DNA of 64,000 nt from Venturia oleaginea (GCA_013176395.1 JABMLP010000017.1:310001-374000); one strand, 5' to 3'; shown: positions 21,850 to 32,979, numbered from the stretch's first letter. Made by a program: numbers and translations. Notes: generated by a model from the sequence alone, not told the origin.

Positions 21850-22254
21850 TGCCCACGAAGTTGGCATTTTCCCATGCGCTTGCGAAAGCGAAAGATCTCA
21901 GTGGTCATATCACAGGTGTGAAGGCGAAGAGACCAAAAGGCTCGTGATGCTGCCTACTGGAAAGCACGACAAGTGGTGTCTTCAATCCAGGCCCACTCCA
22001 GACCGTTCGTAATGACAGTCGTTCGTCCAGATATTCATCTTTTGCTTGATGTCGATATCAGCAAACTTCTGGAAATCCCAAGGAAGATTATGGCCCAACA
22101 AAGGGTACGAGGAATAGTTAGAAAGCAGCTTGAAGCAAGCAGCACTCTGCCCTTGCTTCCATTCTGGGGCTCGAGCGTGTACGAGTCTGTGGCGTGGTTC
22201 CGGAAGAGAGTGTGGTTGGGCTTTTTCAGGGGGTTGTATCAGAGTGGTGCATGA
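21850..22254 (+). pseudogene. Possible small gene or C-terminal remnant, frame broken once
   Basis: A short frame from ATG 21850 (MPTKLAFSHALAKAKDLSGH) ends at TGA 21947. A second frame overlapping its end continues RRDQKARDAAYWKARQVVS… to VWLGFFRGLYQSGA and a TGA at 22254. Together they would give about 130 aa, with one frameshift near 21930. The sequence is protein-like but I recognise no family. It could be noncoding. Confidence 0.3.
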
Positions 22255-22334
22255 GGATATGATGGCATAGGTAGAGGCAGGCGCTGGACATGAGACGGAT
22301 GGTCTGGTCAGAACAGCATAAGGTCTAGCAGCCA

Positions 22335-23104
22335 TTAGAAGAGTTGGAAAATGTGTTGCACATGGATGGATGGAATGTGGTGGAAATACAAGCGATAGAT
22401 CAACTCAAACCTATACAGATGGCATGCAAAGATATCCCATATGTTACTAATTCGTTCAGCTGTGAGCATGTCAGCTCCTCTAATTTTTCGATCTCTAACA
22501 CTATGATTCTTTGCGCCTCCATGCTTTGGTCCGAGATCTCTATGAGTGACTAGTATTTCCCATTCTTCAGGCCAGCTAGCTTTACTCAACTCCTCTGCAA
22601 AGGCGACACTCCTGTGTTGCCTTCGAGCACAGAAGATGCCTGGGGTCAACTCAATCGGTCCGAATCGTCCACTTCATCCCCTATCGTGCTACAGTTCTCA
22701 TCTTCTTTATCGTCTTCTAAGTCGCTCTCCACTCCTTTCTCGTCCTCTACGTTGCTCTGAAATTCCTTCTCATCATTCTTGCGTTCGTCCTCTTTCCATT
22801 TCACTTCCTCGCCAGTAGTACTGCCTATGCGCTCTTTGTCTGCTTTCCACAGCTGAACCATGTTCTCCACTGCAGCACATATCTCTGCCTCCGCCCTCTT
22901 CAGCAGTTCCACGAATACATCATGCTCAAGCATGCGATCTCTTAACCGCTTCGATACTCCAGTGTACGCAGCTCTGATGGCTTTGGGCGGATTGGGAACT
23001 GTTCTTAGATCGTACTTGAGCCGTGGATTCGGTCGAAGAGGAGGCGAATGCGCGTGGGTGGTCAGGACGAGAACAACGTTAGGCTGATGGCGCTGGCTCG
23101 TCAT
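22335..23104 (-). pseudogene. RapZ C-terminal-domain-like protein with a frame break
   Basis: ATG 23104 opens MTSQRHQPNVVLVLTTHAHS, then LRPNPRLKYDLRTVPNPPKA, GVSKRLRDRML and DVFVELLKRAEAEICAAVEN. This is the fungal version of the RapZ C-terminal domain (DLRxxPNPP, TGxSxxLR). An acidic Glu/Asp/Lys-rich insertion follows and the frame stops at 22646. The missing end of the domain appears in the next frame as IFCARRQHRSVAFAEELSKASWPEEWEIL…HRDL, matching the GxxxGxHRSVxxxEEL motif that closes the domain. A frameshift near 22650 or an unrecognised intron within the acidic tract must separate them. Bacterial RapZ acts as an RNA-binding adaptor; the role of fungal homologues is unclear. Confidence 0.6.
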
Positions 23105-23606
23105 GTTTGAAGCAGAGGACGGTGGCATGTACAAAGGAGATGGAATGTTCAGCAATATCGAAATGTCGTCTCAAGATGCCAAGCTGACCGGTTCTTCTTC
23201 GCTGAGATACTTCAATCATCAGGACTTCAGCCTCAGAATCTTATGTGGCTGGTACTCATCGGTCTTCCTCTCTTGGGCTACCTCGATCACAGTTCAAGAG
23301 GATCGGTAATGCGATGAATGCGACCTGCGTCAACTTCGTGTAAGCTGCAGGTTCCGGGCGTCGACACAACCAATCAATCGCGATGGTTATCTCGAGCCTT
23401 GCTGAGACCATCTGTAATTCCTCGCCTGAAACGTTTCTGTCTCGTTGAAGCTATAGATAAATACCATTTGTCAGTGGGTTGCGTCTCGCTTCGCCATATC
23501 TATGCTCGGGGACACCAGTATATATTCAGCCTCTTCGTTCCTTCCTGCTAATTGCAAATCAACAACACCACCTTTGACAGGAAACATCGCTTTGATACAA
23601 ATTAAC

Positions 23607-25338
23607 ATGGAGAAACGGGTCGCTGTTATCGGTGCTGGACCAACAGGACTTATGGCGATGAAGAATTTGAAGGAAGATGGGTTCGACGTTACAGGATTTG
23701 ATACCAGGCCGTATGTTGGAGGGCTTTGGAAATATTCTACCGACGAATCCTTGTCCGCCGCAGATATTACCGTCTTCAACAGCAGCATCTATCGAAGTGC
23801 CGCTTCAGACTTCCCTTTTCCCGAAGGCACAGACGACTTTCCCACATCCTGACAGATGTACCGTTACCTGGAGTCCTACTGCGACCACTTTGGTCTTCGG
23901 AAACATATCAAGCTGAGCACTCGGGTCACAGGGATCAAAAGAGACGGAGATGAATGGGTTGTCGACGTTGAAACATCATCCGAGTCTGGATCGACAGCGT
24001 ATTCTGAAAGATTCGACAAGGTCATGATCGCCACCGGTAGTTTTACCAAGCCAAAATATCCGAAGATTGAAGATCTGGATCTGTTCAAGGGGCCTAAGAT
24101 GCATTCCATCAACTTTCATGACGCGATGCAGTTCGAAGGGGAAAATGTACTGCTAGTAGGCTTACATGCGACGGCTCAGGATGTGACAGCCACTCTTGAC
24201 GGTCATGCTTCCAAAGTGTACATTGCTCATCGTACTGGACAGGTCATGGTAAGTGCAGCTTTTATCCAAAGACTCGCCAAAAGCAACTGATCTCTGTGCT
24301 CTGTATAGCTGCCTCGCTATGAATCCGATGGTGCGACCTTCGACCAGAAACAGACGCTCAACCTGACCTTCACAATTGCCTTCATGTCAACCTGGATCCC
24401 CACGTTGATGAATTTGATGTTCGACAAAGTGCTCCGCAGCATGTCTGCCAAAGCATACCCAAACATTCCAGCATCATGGGGATTTTCGGTGAGTTCACGA
24501 GTAAGACGCAGTGTCTAATACAAACAGTTAATGGCTGCCCTTTCGCAATAGCCAGCTCCTTCTATCTCGGTCACCCCTCCCTTGATCTCAGACGCCATAT
24601 CAGTTTCTTGTATCAGGGTTTGCAGAGCCTGCTCCTCAGATTCGCAAGATAGTCGGTGCAAGGGCCGTAGAACTCGCGAATGGTCGTATTCTCGAAGACG
24701 TAGATGGAATCATCTATTGCACCGGCTTCGACTTTGCGATCCCGTTTCTCACGGAAGAATTCAAGCCCTATCCTGTTGTTGGCGAAGTTCCATACCTATA
24801 CCGTGGCATTATTTCACTACATCCAGACCCCAGTGTCCGTGACTCTCTGGCTTTCCTTGGACAAACCGCGATCACTTTCCCTGGACTTGTTCCGATGGAA
24901 CTTCAGGCTATGGCAGTATCCCAGCTCTGGCGAGGCCTATCACCTATACCACCCCTTGACGAGATGAAGAGGTGGCACCAGGGCTGGGTCAAGTGGCGAA
25001 ATGATCTCATCGCAAAGCAGAAGATGAAGTCGACCTTCTACACAGCCTTCGTGCCACTAGGAGATCACCTCGCCTGGTTTGACAAAACTGCTGGAACTGG
25101 CATATTCGATAATTTCGGATTATTCAAAGCAAGGGCTTGGTCCTTTTGGTGGAGTGATAAGGAATTGTACAAGCTTTGTAAGAATGGGCTGTTCACGCCT
25201 GTGATGTGGAGACTCTTCGACATGGGCAAGAGGGAGCCGTTGGAGTGGAGTAAAGCTAGGGAGATGATATTCAGCGAAAATGAACGAGCTAGGGAACAGG
25301 TGCAAAAGAGATTGGCCGCCACCAAGAAGAATGTTTAA
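23607..25338 (+). pseudogene. Flavin-containing monooxygenase, disrupted by a stop and a frameshift
   Basis: The frame starts MEKRVAVIGAGPTGLMAMKN, the FAD-binding GxGxxG motif. A TGA at 23850–23852 interrupts …EGTDDFPTS before QMYRYLESYCDHFGL, where relatives read through (CGA to TGA would explain it). The FMO motif FKGPKMHSINFHD and the second nucleotide-binding region ENVLLVGLHATAQDVTATL follow. Introns at 24250–24308 and 24489–24551 have good splice sites. Shortly after (about 24600–24620) the frame slips between LISDAI and SGFAEPAPQIRKIVG, then stays open through IIYCTGFDFAIPF to the stop at 25338. The intact protein would be about 530 aa. Substrate unknown; no partner biosynthetic genes are adjacent. 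Confidence 0.8.
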
Positions 25339-26096
25339 GCTCTGCACTCATTTTATCCACCTTCAGGAATTCAGAACACCAGGTTTCGTGTAGCTACCTA
25401 CCCACTAGATATCGACATGGATAAATTCCTGGAAATTTTGGAATTGTTCTTGCCAGGACATTGTCGCCATCGCTCTAAACTATCAAAGTGAGCTAACCTC
25501 GGAACGGGGTCAGTGGACAATCCAACCGTGGGAGGAATGTTGCAGGTTTGTTTCGATGTTGAATTCTCCAGTTGCATTCTGCTCTCGGGTCGCTGCGCGC
25601 TTGGAACCATTCAGTGCATCAACAGATTGAAGTACTTCAGCAGTTGAATTTGTTGGGATTAAAGGAGATATGTTCGCTCTCAAGGTTCCTCTAGTAAGGC
25701 ATTCTTATGAAGCTCGACAAGCCCTTGGTACTCCAGGTAACACTACATGAAAGAGGACAACGTACTAAGGTCCGTGCAATTCTTTGTCTCAACAAACATT
25801 CCGGGTAGCAGCCTCACGCGCTGTCTAGATCGGAAAAGAGCATCACGCTATCGGGCATTAGCTCATCAAACAGCCAGGTACCTAAACATCCTCTGCGGAC
25901 CCTTTTAAAGCTTCCTCCTCAGCCTGCATCTTCACAACTCACAACTTCCATCTACAACTTACCACCAATTCCCAAGTGAGCTTCCCCCTTAACTCTACTC
26001 CATTCTTCTACTAACATGCCGCCTCAGTCTTCCACACACTCACCACAACCACAACTCACTTCCACTCTCAAAGCCAACGACCAACTCACCGAAACC
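25339..26096. other. Intergenic; promoter of the secreted-protein gene
   Basis: The last 200 bp are CT-rich with CACAACTCACAACTTCC-like tracts, usual for fungal 5' UTRs. No gene is visible in the rest. Confidence 0.4.
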
Positions 26097-26435
26097 ATGA
26101 AGTTCTCAATCGTCACTATCATGGCCCTCGTCGCCTCTGTCGTCTCCGCAGCCCAGTGTGGCGCCGGCGAGTCCTTCTGCGACGTAAGTAAACACACCCT
26201 TCCAACATGCTATTAACCCATTCCTAAACAATTCCAAGGATCCATCCGGCTATGGCCGCGGCTTCTATGCCTGCGATTCACGCCACACGCCTCACAAGTT
26301 TTCCTGTAAAGAGGGTAAGTTTTCACCTTTCTACTTCTCGACACTGTTCCTATCTAACTCGTGACAGGAAGCGCCTGCTGCAACGGTCCCGAGGGTATCT
26401 CCTGCGGCAAGCCTGGCACTTGTGAGAAAATGTAG
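26097..26435 (+). CDS. Small secreted cysteine-rich protein, 76 aa, 8 cysteines
   Basis: Three exons (26097–26183, 26239–26314, 26368–26435) with GTAAGT donors join in phase to 76 aa. MKFSIVTIMALVASVVSA is a clear signal peptide, with cleavage expected after Ala18 or Ala19. The mature chain of about 57 residues has eight Cys (in QC, FC, AC, SC, CC, SC and TC contexts), enough for four disulfides, and many Gly/Ser/Pro. An in-frame ATG 81 bp upstream (26016) would hide the signal peptide, so I prefer the internal ATG with its ACCATGAAG context. This size and Cys density is typical of fungal secreted effectors or antimicrobial-type proteins; the activity cannot be inferred. No relative is recognised. 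Confidence 0.78.
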
Positions 26436-27151
26436 AGAGGAGTCATCACTTCACTCTCGGTCGCAAAATTTCACTACTAGATGGTCTACTTGTCTGAGGT
26501 TCTTCATGAAAAGATTGGATTGCCTTGATGGGACTTGTTTTGTTCGGTAAATGGCGATAAATGGCGATGGGAAGGACTGTTCGAATGGGCAGGTAGATTG
26601 GCGTATCCGGAGGGACAGATTCTACTTACTCCCAGGCTGATGGCTAGGCTAAGCTAAAAGAATCAAAGAAAATTCGCTTTCATGTCTTTCTCCCAACTTT
26701 ATGACTTTACATTCTTCAGTACTTGACGTGGTCGTACTCAAAGTGGACTTTTCGACCCACAGCCGTATCGACAATAGTATGGCCGGTTTGGCAATGTGAA
26801 ACCGATGACCGTGAATCAGGTTTCTTGCCGCACTGGATTCGCAATGGGAGGTGATGACCAACTTAATACGAATGCCGCCGAATAGTTTCGGAAAGGACAA
26901 AAGAGGCCTGTCAAAGAACCCACCTCGCTGAACAGGAACTCGTCATAGTAAGGGCCAACTATGCTTGCGTCAGGTAAGTGACGTCCCAGTGATCGATAAA
27001 CCGAACACAGCGCCGGCGGTTCACAAACCAAGGAAGCAGAGTACATCAAGAACGCTCATCGAGAGTAAAAATGGCGGAAGCTGATAATTCTGAGTACAGC
27101 TAGATGAAAGATTTTGATATCACATCCCCGACTCTTTTATCTCCGACAACT
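26436..27151. other. Convergent 3' flanks; no gene seen
   Basis: Spacer between two 3' ends. A direct repeat AAATGGCGATAAATGGCGATGG lies near 26550–26571. Confidence 0.4.
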
Positions 27152-28673
27152 TTACATGTTCGCAACAACAGGCACAACCTCGCCCTTTCCCCTGTCACAC
27201 CTCACAGCATCCTCCAACGGATCCGTCTTCGTCACCATCTTGATCAAGCCCAGCTTCTCCAAGGTCCCCTTGGCACCTAAATCAGGTCCAAACGCCCGAT
27301 CTCTAATCTCCTTGCCCCATTTCAACCCACCTCCACGAATCGTCATCGCTTGTGTTCCTACAGCCAAGGACATAGTTGGAGCGCCGTATTGTACTGTTAC
27401 CAGTCCGGTTGCTACTTCGTTATCTTCGGCTGCGAGGAGCAATTTGATGATATTTGTTGCTGCGATCTTGCCCAAGTTTTGAGCCGGTCCTGAACGTTTG
27501 ATACCGGGACCTGAGACGATGTCCCCGGCTGCGAAGTGGAAATCTGCGTTTGGTGAGGTGGTTGGGAATTGTAACGTCTCCCTCGTACGGACACACCCCT
27601 TCTCACCAACGAGATCTCTCGACAGAAACGTGGTGTTGGCGCCTTTCTGGGTTGCTGTGTAGATGACTTTATCGCAGCGTATTGTTTCGCCGCCTGAGAG
27701 GGTAAGTTCAATTCTTTGGCGGCCAAGTTCAGTAACTGGCGTCTCGCTCAGGACTCGGTTTCCGAGCTTTACTTCGACGCCGGCTTCTTGGACGAGGTCG
27801 AGGGCTTTGGCTTTGTATTCTGCTGGGAGGGGTTCGGCAGCCAGGAGAGCATCGCGGGATTGAATTAGGATGACTGAACTGTTTGGGAAGTGCAACTTTG
27901 TTTCTGCTGACATTTCAATTCCTACTGCTCCTATTTGTTGTGTTGGGTTATCGTTATTCGAGAGGGAGTAACGGTTAAAGCTTACCACCACCAACGAGCA
28001 CGATTTTCTCGGCTTTCCCAAGAGAGGCCTCATAGCGGTCTGACTCCTTCAAAGCATCAGCCTTGTCGATTGATTGTGGTACAACAGGTCCACCCCTTCG
28101 CATGCCTGTTCCAAGGACTAAATAATCATATGAAACGCTCTTTTCTTCAGCACCGGCTCTCGAGTATCTCAAGGTCTTTTTCTCAAGGTCCAGTCCAGTT
28201 GCCGATGCTTGAATGAAATGGACATCTTCTCCAGCGAACCTTTGTGGATCAATATCGGCATATCGCACCCACATATTCCTCGTAAAAGAACTCGATATCG
28301 TGCCCAATGGCGCTCCGACTGTGTGATAAAAACCATCCCGTTCGTCAACTACGGTGTATCTTGGCTTCGTTCGAAGAGCACGCGGAATCTCTGGAAGAGG
28401 TGCAAATGCCGGTGGAGGCGGTCCCTTTTGAGCTCCCGGACCGGCTGGAGGACCGCCTTTTCGAGCTTCTGGCAATGGTTTTCCAGAGCTCAAGGAAATC
28501 AGAGTGTTGAGAGCAGAAAGACCTCCATAGGCGCCTCCAACAAGGAGGACGTGGGGTTGACTCGACGTCATCTTAGACAAGACTGAGAAGAAACGGGATG
28601 AATTGCGGATGGGTGGAGTAGCAAGAGAAATGAAGAGAAAGGGTGTTATAATTCTAGATATGGAGAAGTTCAT
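27152..28673 (-). CDS. AIF/FSP1-like FAD-dependent NAD(P)H oxidoreductase
   Basis: Two exons (28673–27986, 27930–27152) with a 55-bp intron (GTAAGC…AATAG) encode 488 aa. The N-terminus MNFSISRIITPFLFISLATPP resembles a membrane or mitochondrial targeting segment; a second ATG at 28571 starts just before the FAD-binding motif SQPHVLLVGGAYGGLSALNT. An unusual Pro/Gly-rich insertion follows (GGPPAGPGAQKGPPPPAF). The second dinucleotide-binding motif KIVLVGGGAVGIEMSAE spans the splice junction, and DFHFAAGDIVSGPGIKRSG is the FAD-contacting C-terminal motif. Relatives include yeast Aif1 and human FSP1/AIFM2, which reduce quinones with NAD(P)H and affect cell death or lipid peroxidation. The exact substrate is unknown. 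Confidence 0.88.
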
Positions 28674-30007
28674 AACAAGCAAGGAGGAGATGATTTAAGT
28701 GACGAGACGAAACAACTCAACTATTATAGTATATTGTTCAGTAGATGGATGAATGCTATATTGCAGCGGAATACCACCGCTCAGTCATTTTTGCGGTGGG
28801 TATGAACAGGGTAAAGACAAAATGAGCAATTGCAGGATGTATCGAATAAGCAAGGCTTTTGAGTCAACCTCGCTCTTTCGTGCTTCGGAGATTCCGAGGA
28901 GTAGAGGAATGGGACTGGATATGTTTGGGTATATGCGACATTATCTTATCAGATTGATCAGCTGGACCCTTGTAGCAATCGAATCTGTCCCGAGAACGGC
29001 AAGTGTTCGGCCGAGGAGAGAAAATGGTTATGTTAACACCGAGTGTGGAGGACCGATGTGGCCCCAGGAATTCAAGGAGAACAACGCTCGACTTCTCGGA
29101 GAACAGATTTTTAGCACTTCTTGTGCTCCTCTCAACTGCCACTTCTTGATGCCACCACGGTACCACCAGTTGTCTGGCGTCAACCGAACATCACACCGGG
29201 AAGTGTCGAATAATCCTTCTAAATATCCGGCACCGAATACAAGTCGCCTATCACTGTGCTCCTGGTTCCGAGAAGCAGATCCGATGCCTAATCAGAAGCA
29301 CGAAGGTATCCTAAAGTTTCGTTCCTGGTCGACCTCTTGAAGTTCCAGTACTCTCTTTCACATCTACTGTGATTCCATCTTCTCCCTCTAAACCCATGGT
29401 ACATCCGTGGTATTGTTTGGCCAATCCAGCCTTGAATTTCCTCCTGTTCTCGTCTTTCAGTTGACAACAGAAAGCGCCGAGGTCAAAGTTCTTGCTCAAT
29501 TGTTCTGACAATCCGCTGCAATCTCAAAGGCCATTCTAGCCACTAGGCATCTCACCGAAGGTCATTATGTCCTTCTGATTACTAACGAACAACCCAAGCG
29601 TCTGTGGTAAACTTGTTGGGTTCACAAAAATCTTTTAGGCCACCAATGCCCGTCGTCCAACAAGAAATGCGCCGAGTATTGTGCTCCAATCTTTCCGAGC
29701 ACATCATTGGCATACCGAAATGCCGTTCAACAACAAAGTAGTCCGGCTCAAAACAGGGAATTTTGAGGACTTTGGGTCCTGAAGATGGTTTATGCAGTGT
29801 GACATGACTCGAGCGGCAAACAGCAAACCATGCATGGCGACGCAGGTCCAACAGAGGTACCGCGAGGCTCCGCGACCACTCATCAAGGCCGTCTGTGGTC
29901 CACGAGATCGACCCGCATTTTCTTTGTGGTCGAAAAGCAAGCAATATGTCGAACGTAGAACGGATCGGTAGTGTGTCGCAAGAAGTCTAGATGGGCTAGG
30001 AACTGGT
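28674..30007. other. Gene-poor spacer
   Basis: A 195-codon plus-strand frame (28753–29340) and a 120-codon minus frame (29582–29944) show no motifs, start logic or introns. I regard both as chance. Confidence 0.4.
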
Positions 30008-30014
30008 TATAAAA
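30008..30014 (+). promoter_or_regulatory. TATA box (TATAAAA)
   Basis: TATAAAA lies 217 bp upstream of the ATG at 30225 and is followed by a CT-rich leader (CAACCCTCTCCTTTCTCTCC), a common fungal core-promoter layout. It implies a leader of roughly 190 nt. Confidence 0.5.
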
Positions 30015-30224
30015 TCGCATGCGCCTGTCTCAACCCTCTCCTTTCTCTCCTCGTCAACACATACACTCTTTCCGGCAATACCTCAAAGTCAAAACAACCT
30101 CATTCTTTGTCGAATCAATTATTTCGCATTTTTTATTGTGCGCCAAATCTCCGCTCCCTTGAATTTCTCATCAACACATTCAATCCGATTCAATCAAGGT
30201 CTTTCAGAAAAGAAATCAGTCAAG

Positions 30225-30443
30225 ATGGCTTCAACCACCACCGGTACCACGACAGTCACCATGCAAATGGGCACATCATCGATGATGATGACTTCCACCA
30301 CGACGGGTACCGCTTCAGCAACCTCGGGAGCAGCTTCAGCCGTTTCGACATCAGGTGCGATGACTACGGCACAGAATCCAGGAGGCGCAACCTTGGCCCT
30401 GGTGGTCTGCTTGGGATTCATTGCGAAGAAGTTTTTCGTTTAG
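30225..30443 (+). CDS. Ser/Thr/Met-rich small protein with C-terminal hydrophobic tail, 72 aa
   Basis: ATG 30225 sits in the context CAAGATGGCT, behind a CT-rich leader and TATA box. Residues 1–48 are almost only Ser, Thr, Ala, Gly and Met (MASTTTGTTTVTMQMG…). The end, GGATLALVVCLGFIAKKFFV, is one hydrophobic helix with two lysines near the C-terminus, as in tail-anchored membrane proteins. There is no N-terminal signal peptide and no GPI-type omega site followed by a hydrophobic end, so a GPI anchor is unlikely. The low-complexity composition makes chance possible, but the promoter context supports a gene. Function unknown. Confidence 0.5.
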   Translation: MASTTTGTTTVTMQMGTSSMMMTSTTTGTASATSGAASAVSTSGAMTTAQNPGGATLALVVCLGFIAKKFFV

Positions 30444-30956
30444 ACGCTGTGATGGATATCAGGTACAAGCCTATAAGGGTACGAAGAAAGTTACGAATCA
30501 ATACAACGACTCATGATATTACTGCCACATTACGTCCACTCTCGCGACTTGATCCTTTTCTATTTGACACGTGATTCATGAAGTGCAGTTTATCCGTCTT
30601 CACGAAATCTCCATTCTAATCCAAGGGTTTTACCAACAAAACGCAAAATCCCCCTCCTCAACCACGTTCTTGCGAAGACAGGCCGAAGGGGAATTACGAG
30701 TTACACAAACCCAAGGCCGAGGTTATTGAAAGTAAACTCCCATTCGTTTTATCGGTCTATTGACACCGAACATGATATAAATGTTAAAATATCAACGTAT
30801 TCGCCTATTTTTATCTGCGGGCCTGTTTTTATAAAGGAGGAATTTTTCGTCAAGAGAGTTGGAGAGGAGGAGGTGGATAAGCGAGACTCATTTCCAGCTT
30901 TATGCTGGCCAGGGTGTGTGCATATACATAGAAGTCGGATCAATCTTCTCAAACAG
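30444..30956. other. No supported feature
   Basis: AT-rich spacer. Short frames only. Confidence 0.4.
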
Positions 30957-31276
30957 TCAATTATTGAATTTCTCTTCCGCGTCAAGTTCTCCATCATATC
31001 GATCCTTGAGTTTTGGATTAGCTAGCCATTCACATGCTTCTCTTATCCTTTTGAAAACTTGCGCATGGTAATTCTTGGCTTTTGCGTCGTGCGTTCATCT
31101 GGATGGTGGGTAATGGTCAGTTTTCGGAAGGCGATTTTGAGATCCTCTTGTGTCGCTTTCGGGAGATGCCGAGGGTCTCGTAGTGACTCGTCGATGGATA
31201 ATTCGTCGTGGCGGGTGATTACAATTCTGCCTACGAAGATTTGTTCTGTTGGTAAGAAACTCTTGAGGCCGGACAA
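30957..31276 (-). pseudogene. J-domain (DnaJ-like) remnant with one frameshift
   Basis: The upstream part reads DPRHLPKATQEDLKIAFRKL and then TITHHPDE. This is helix II of a J-domain followed by the diagnostic His-Pro-Asp loop. One base later the frame is out of register. Helix III continues in another frame as THDAKAKNYHAQVFKRIREA then CEWLANPKLKDRYDGEL, and closes at TGA 30957–30959. HPD followed by FxxIxxAxxxLxxPxxRxxYD is the canonical J-domain order. The N-terminal boundary is unclear because no good start or exon is visible above 31276. J-proteins stimulate Hsp70 ATPase; this copy is probably dead or needs an unseen splice. Confidence 0.55.
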
Positions 31277-31898
31277 TCGAAAGGGGCTTCTGGGAAGATG
31301 AACTGTTGAGGATTATATTGGAATGGATGGAGAGGCTTCTGTCCACAACTACTTTCCCTTGTCAGAGTCCCGTAGGTAGAGAATTTTCTACTTTGCTTTG
31401 TAGAATTGTGAGTGAATCTTATCGTCAAAGTGATGTTGAGCAAATTGAAGCCATCTTCAGCCCCAAACATCTAGTTAGGGATGACGGAAATCATGGTACA
31501 TCGATCGCTTGACGGTCGTTGACTTGGAACAGAAATTCGCAGGGACAACTATGCACAGGTAGTATAAACTTGTAACTGTCGGTTTAATATTATCAGTGTA
31601 AGCACGCGCGCCCTACAAATTCTCATGCCAGTCCATCTCGCAAACAATTCAGGTTTGATGATGTCGACCGAATATCGATATCGATAAAAAAAAATTGAGG
31701 GACTTGACTTCCAGCACGACGTGAGACTTGTTGCTTTGCCGAAGCGGAGAGGAAATGGGCATAGTTGATGGGTTTCGAGGCTCGTTTCAGTACTTCGATG
31801 TACAGGTTGATTCCTTCGAAATCGCCGATGATGATACATGTCCATCTAAACTCCTTGCAATGCAATGCATATTTGTACAATTCTCTTTCCTGACCACA
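31277..31898. other. No supported gene
   Basis: A minus-strand frame at 31231–31470 might be a 5' piece of the J-domain locus but has no motif. The rest is empty. Confidence 0.35.
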
Positions 31899-32504
31899 TC
31901 ATATCACCCGACACAACAGCTGCCCACCCAGTGTCCTCTCAACACATTCTCTTGACTCGAAAACTCCCTTGTCAGTGCTAATAAAGATGCACTCGCCCGG
32001 TCTCGTAATGCCCTGAACGTAACCAGCCTTCCTCCCCCTAACCAAAGTCCCAATATCATCCCGTCCCATCCATATCCGTCTCGTCGGTTTCGAGATCAAG
32101 CTCAATTGTCTCATCACCGGCTCATTATTCCAATACTTCAATCCTAGCCAGATCCTCCGTCTCGCAGGGTTTGGCGGTACATAATCCGGATATCTATCCT
32201 CGTGCTCTCCACTCGCGCCCGGTCTTCGAACATGGTCTGCTTCGTTGTATGAGAAGGCAAGCCAGGGCTCTCTTTCTAGTTGGTTTTCGAGTTGCTCGCG
32301 CCATTCGGGGGATGGGTAGCGCAAGGGATCGAGAGGCGGTGGTGAAGGGCCGGCGACTTGGACTGTGGATACGAAGCCTTGCTTTTGGAGACTGAGGGAG
32401 AGCGAGAGGTGAAGGTTGCTCATCGGAATTGAAGTGAGGCCTAAGCGAGCTTTGGAGGCATTTTGAAGATGGGAGCAAATGTGGGCGAGGTTTACGAGGG
32501 ACAT
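31899..32504 (-). CDS. MRPS8: Mitochondrial small-subunit ribosomal protein uS8m (Mrps8)
   Basis: Single-exon 201-aa frame from ATG 32504. MSLVNLAHICSHLQNASKAR and LTSIPMSNLHLSLSLSLQ match the N-terminal domain of uS8m. RRIWLGLKYWNNEPVMRQLS, SKPTRRIWMG and GITRPGECIFISTDKGVFES are the conserved C-terminal uS8 blocks that contact helix 21 of the small-subunit rRNA. A central insertion with PEWREQLENQLEREPW is a feature of fungal versions. There is no strong presequence, as is common for this protein. Length fits fungal orthologues. Confidence 0.92.
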   Translation of the reverse strand: MSLVNLAHICSHLQNASKARLGLTSIPMSNLHLSLSLSLQKQGFVSTVQVAGPSPPPLDPLRYPSPEWREQLENQLEREPWLAFSYNEADHVRRPGASGEHEDRYPDYVPPNPARRRIWLGLKYWNNEPVMRQLSLISKPTRRIWMGRDDIGTLVRGRKAGYVQGITRPGECIFISTDKGVFESRECVERTLGGQLLCRVI

Positions 32505-32979
32505 GCTGCTAGTTGTAGGACGTGGTTTGGATAGGTGTTGTAATTTGCGGCGCCAAGGCGCGGTGGTTAATTGAGCGCCGGGCTGGTGGTACGGGGAGGA
32601 AGAGTGTATTCAGCGGATTTTACGATGTATCTTGGGCTTCCAATGGCGCTGATGGACTTCGTAGAGGATTAAGTTTCAATGTCGAAGGCCTCTCTTGAGC
32701 CTGAACATTTTTAGCGGTTGGCACTAAATAAATCTACACCCCTACATATTCCCACGGCTCGATTCTGGCATTTCATTGGCCGTGGTGTGCCAGGCTGGAC
32801 GCGTTTAACCGCCTGGCATTGAGCTGACAGTCTGTGACAGCTTTATATATCTCGACGCGCCTGTATGCTGCCTCTTGGTTCCATTCTCCCCCTCAGTATT
32901 GAAGCCTCGTTCGTCCCTAATTCCAGTTCTTTCCCTCATCTTTTGCGTGCTTCTATCGGTCCTTCCCTGCTAATTCGAT
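32505..32979. promoter_or_regulatory. Divergent intergenic region of uS8m and the 32980 gene
   Basis: The 475-bp spacer separates two start codons facing away from each other. TATATAT at 32844–32850, followed by a CT-rich tract, suits the rightward gene. No coding sequence is seen. Confidence 0.45.

Noticed and set aside
19221..25338. GT2 synthase plus monooxygenase as a biosynthetic cluster
   Set aside because: No backbone synthase, transporter or regulator accompanies them, and the monooxygenase is broken.
26016..26096. Upstream in-frame ATG for the secreted protein
   Set aside because: It would place 27 hydrophilic residues before the signal peptide and prevent secretion. The internal ATG has better context.
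28753..29340. 195-codon plus-strand open frame
   Set aside because: No motif, no splice support and no conserved-looking blocks. Its length is within chance for this base composition.
30107..30574. 155-codon frame overlapping the Ser/Thr-rich small protein
   Set aside because: Its His/Asp/Arg-rich sequence mirrors the Thr/Ser repeats of the overlapping frame, as expected of a shadow frame.
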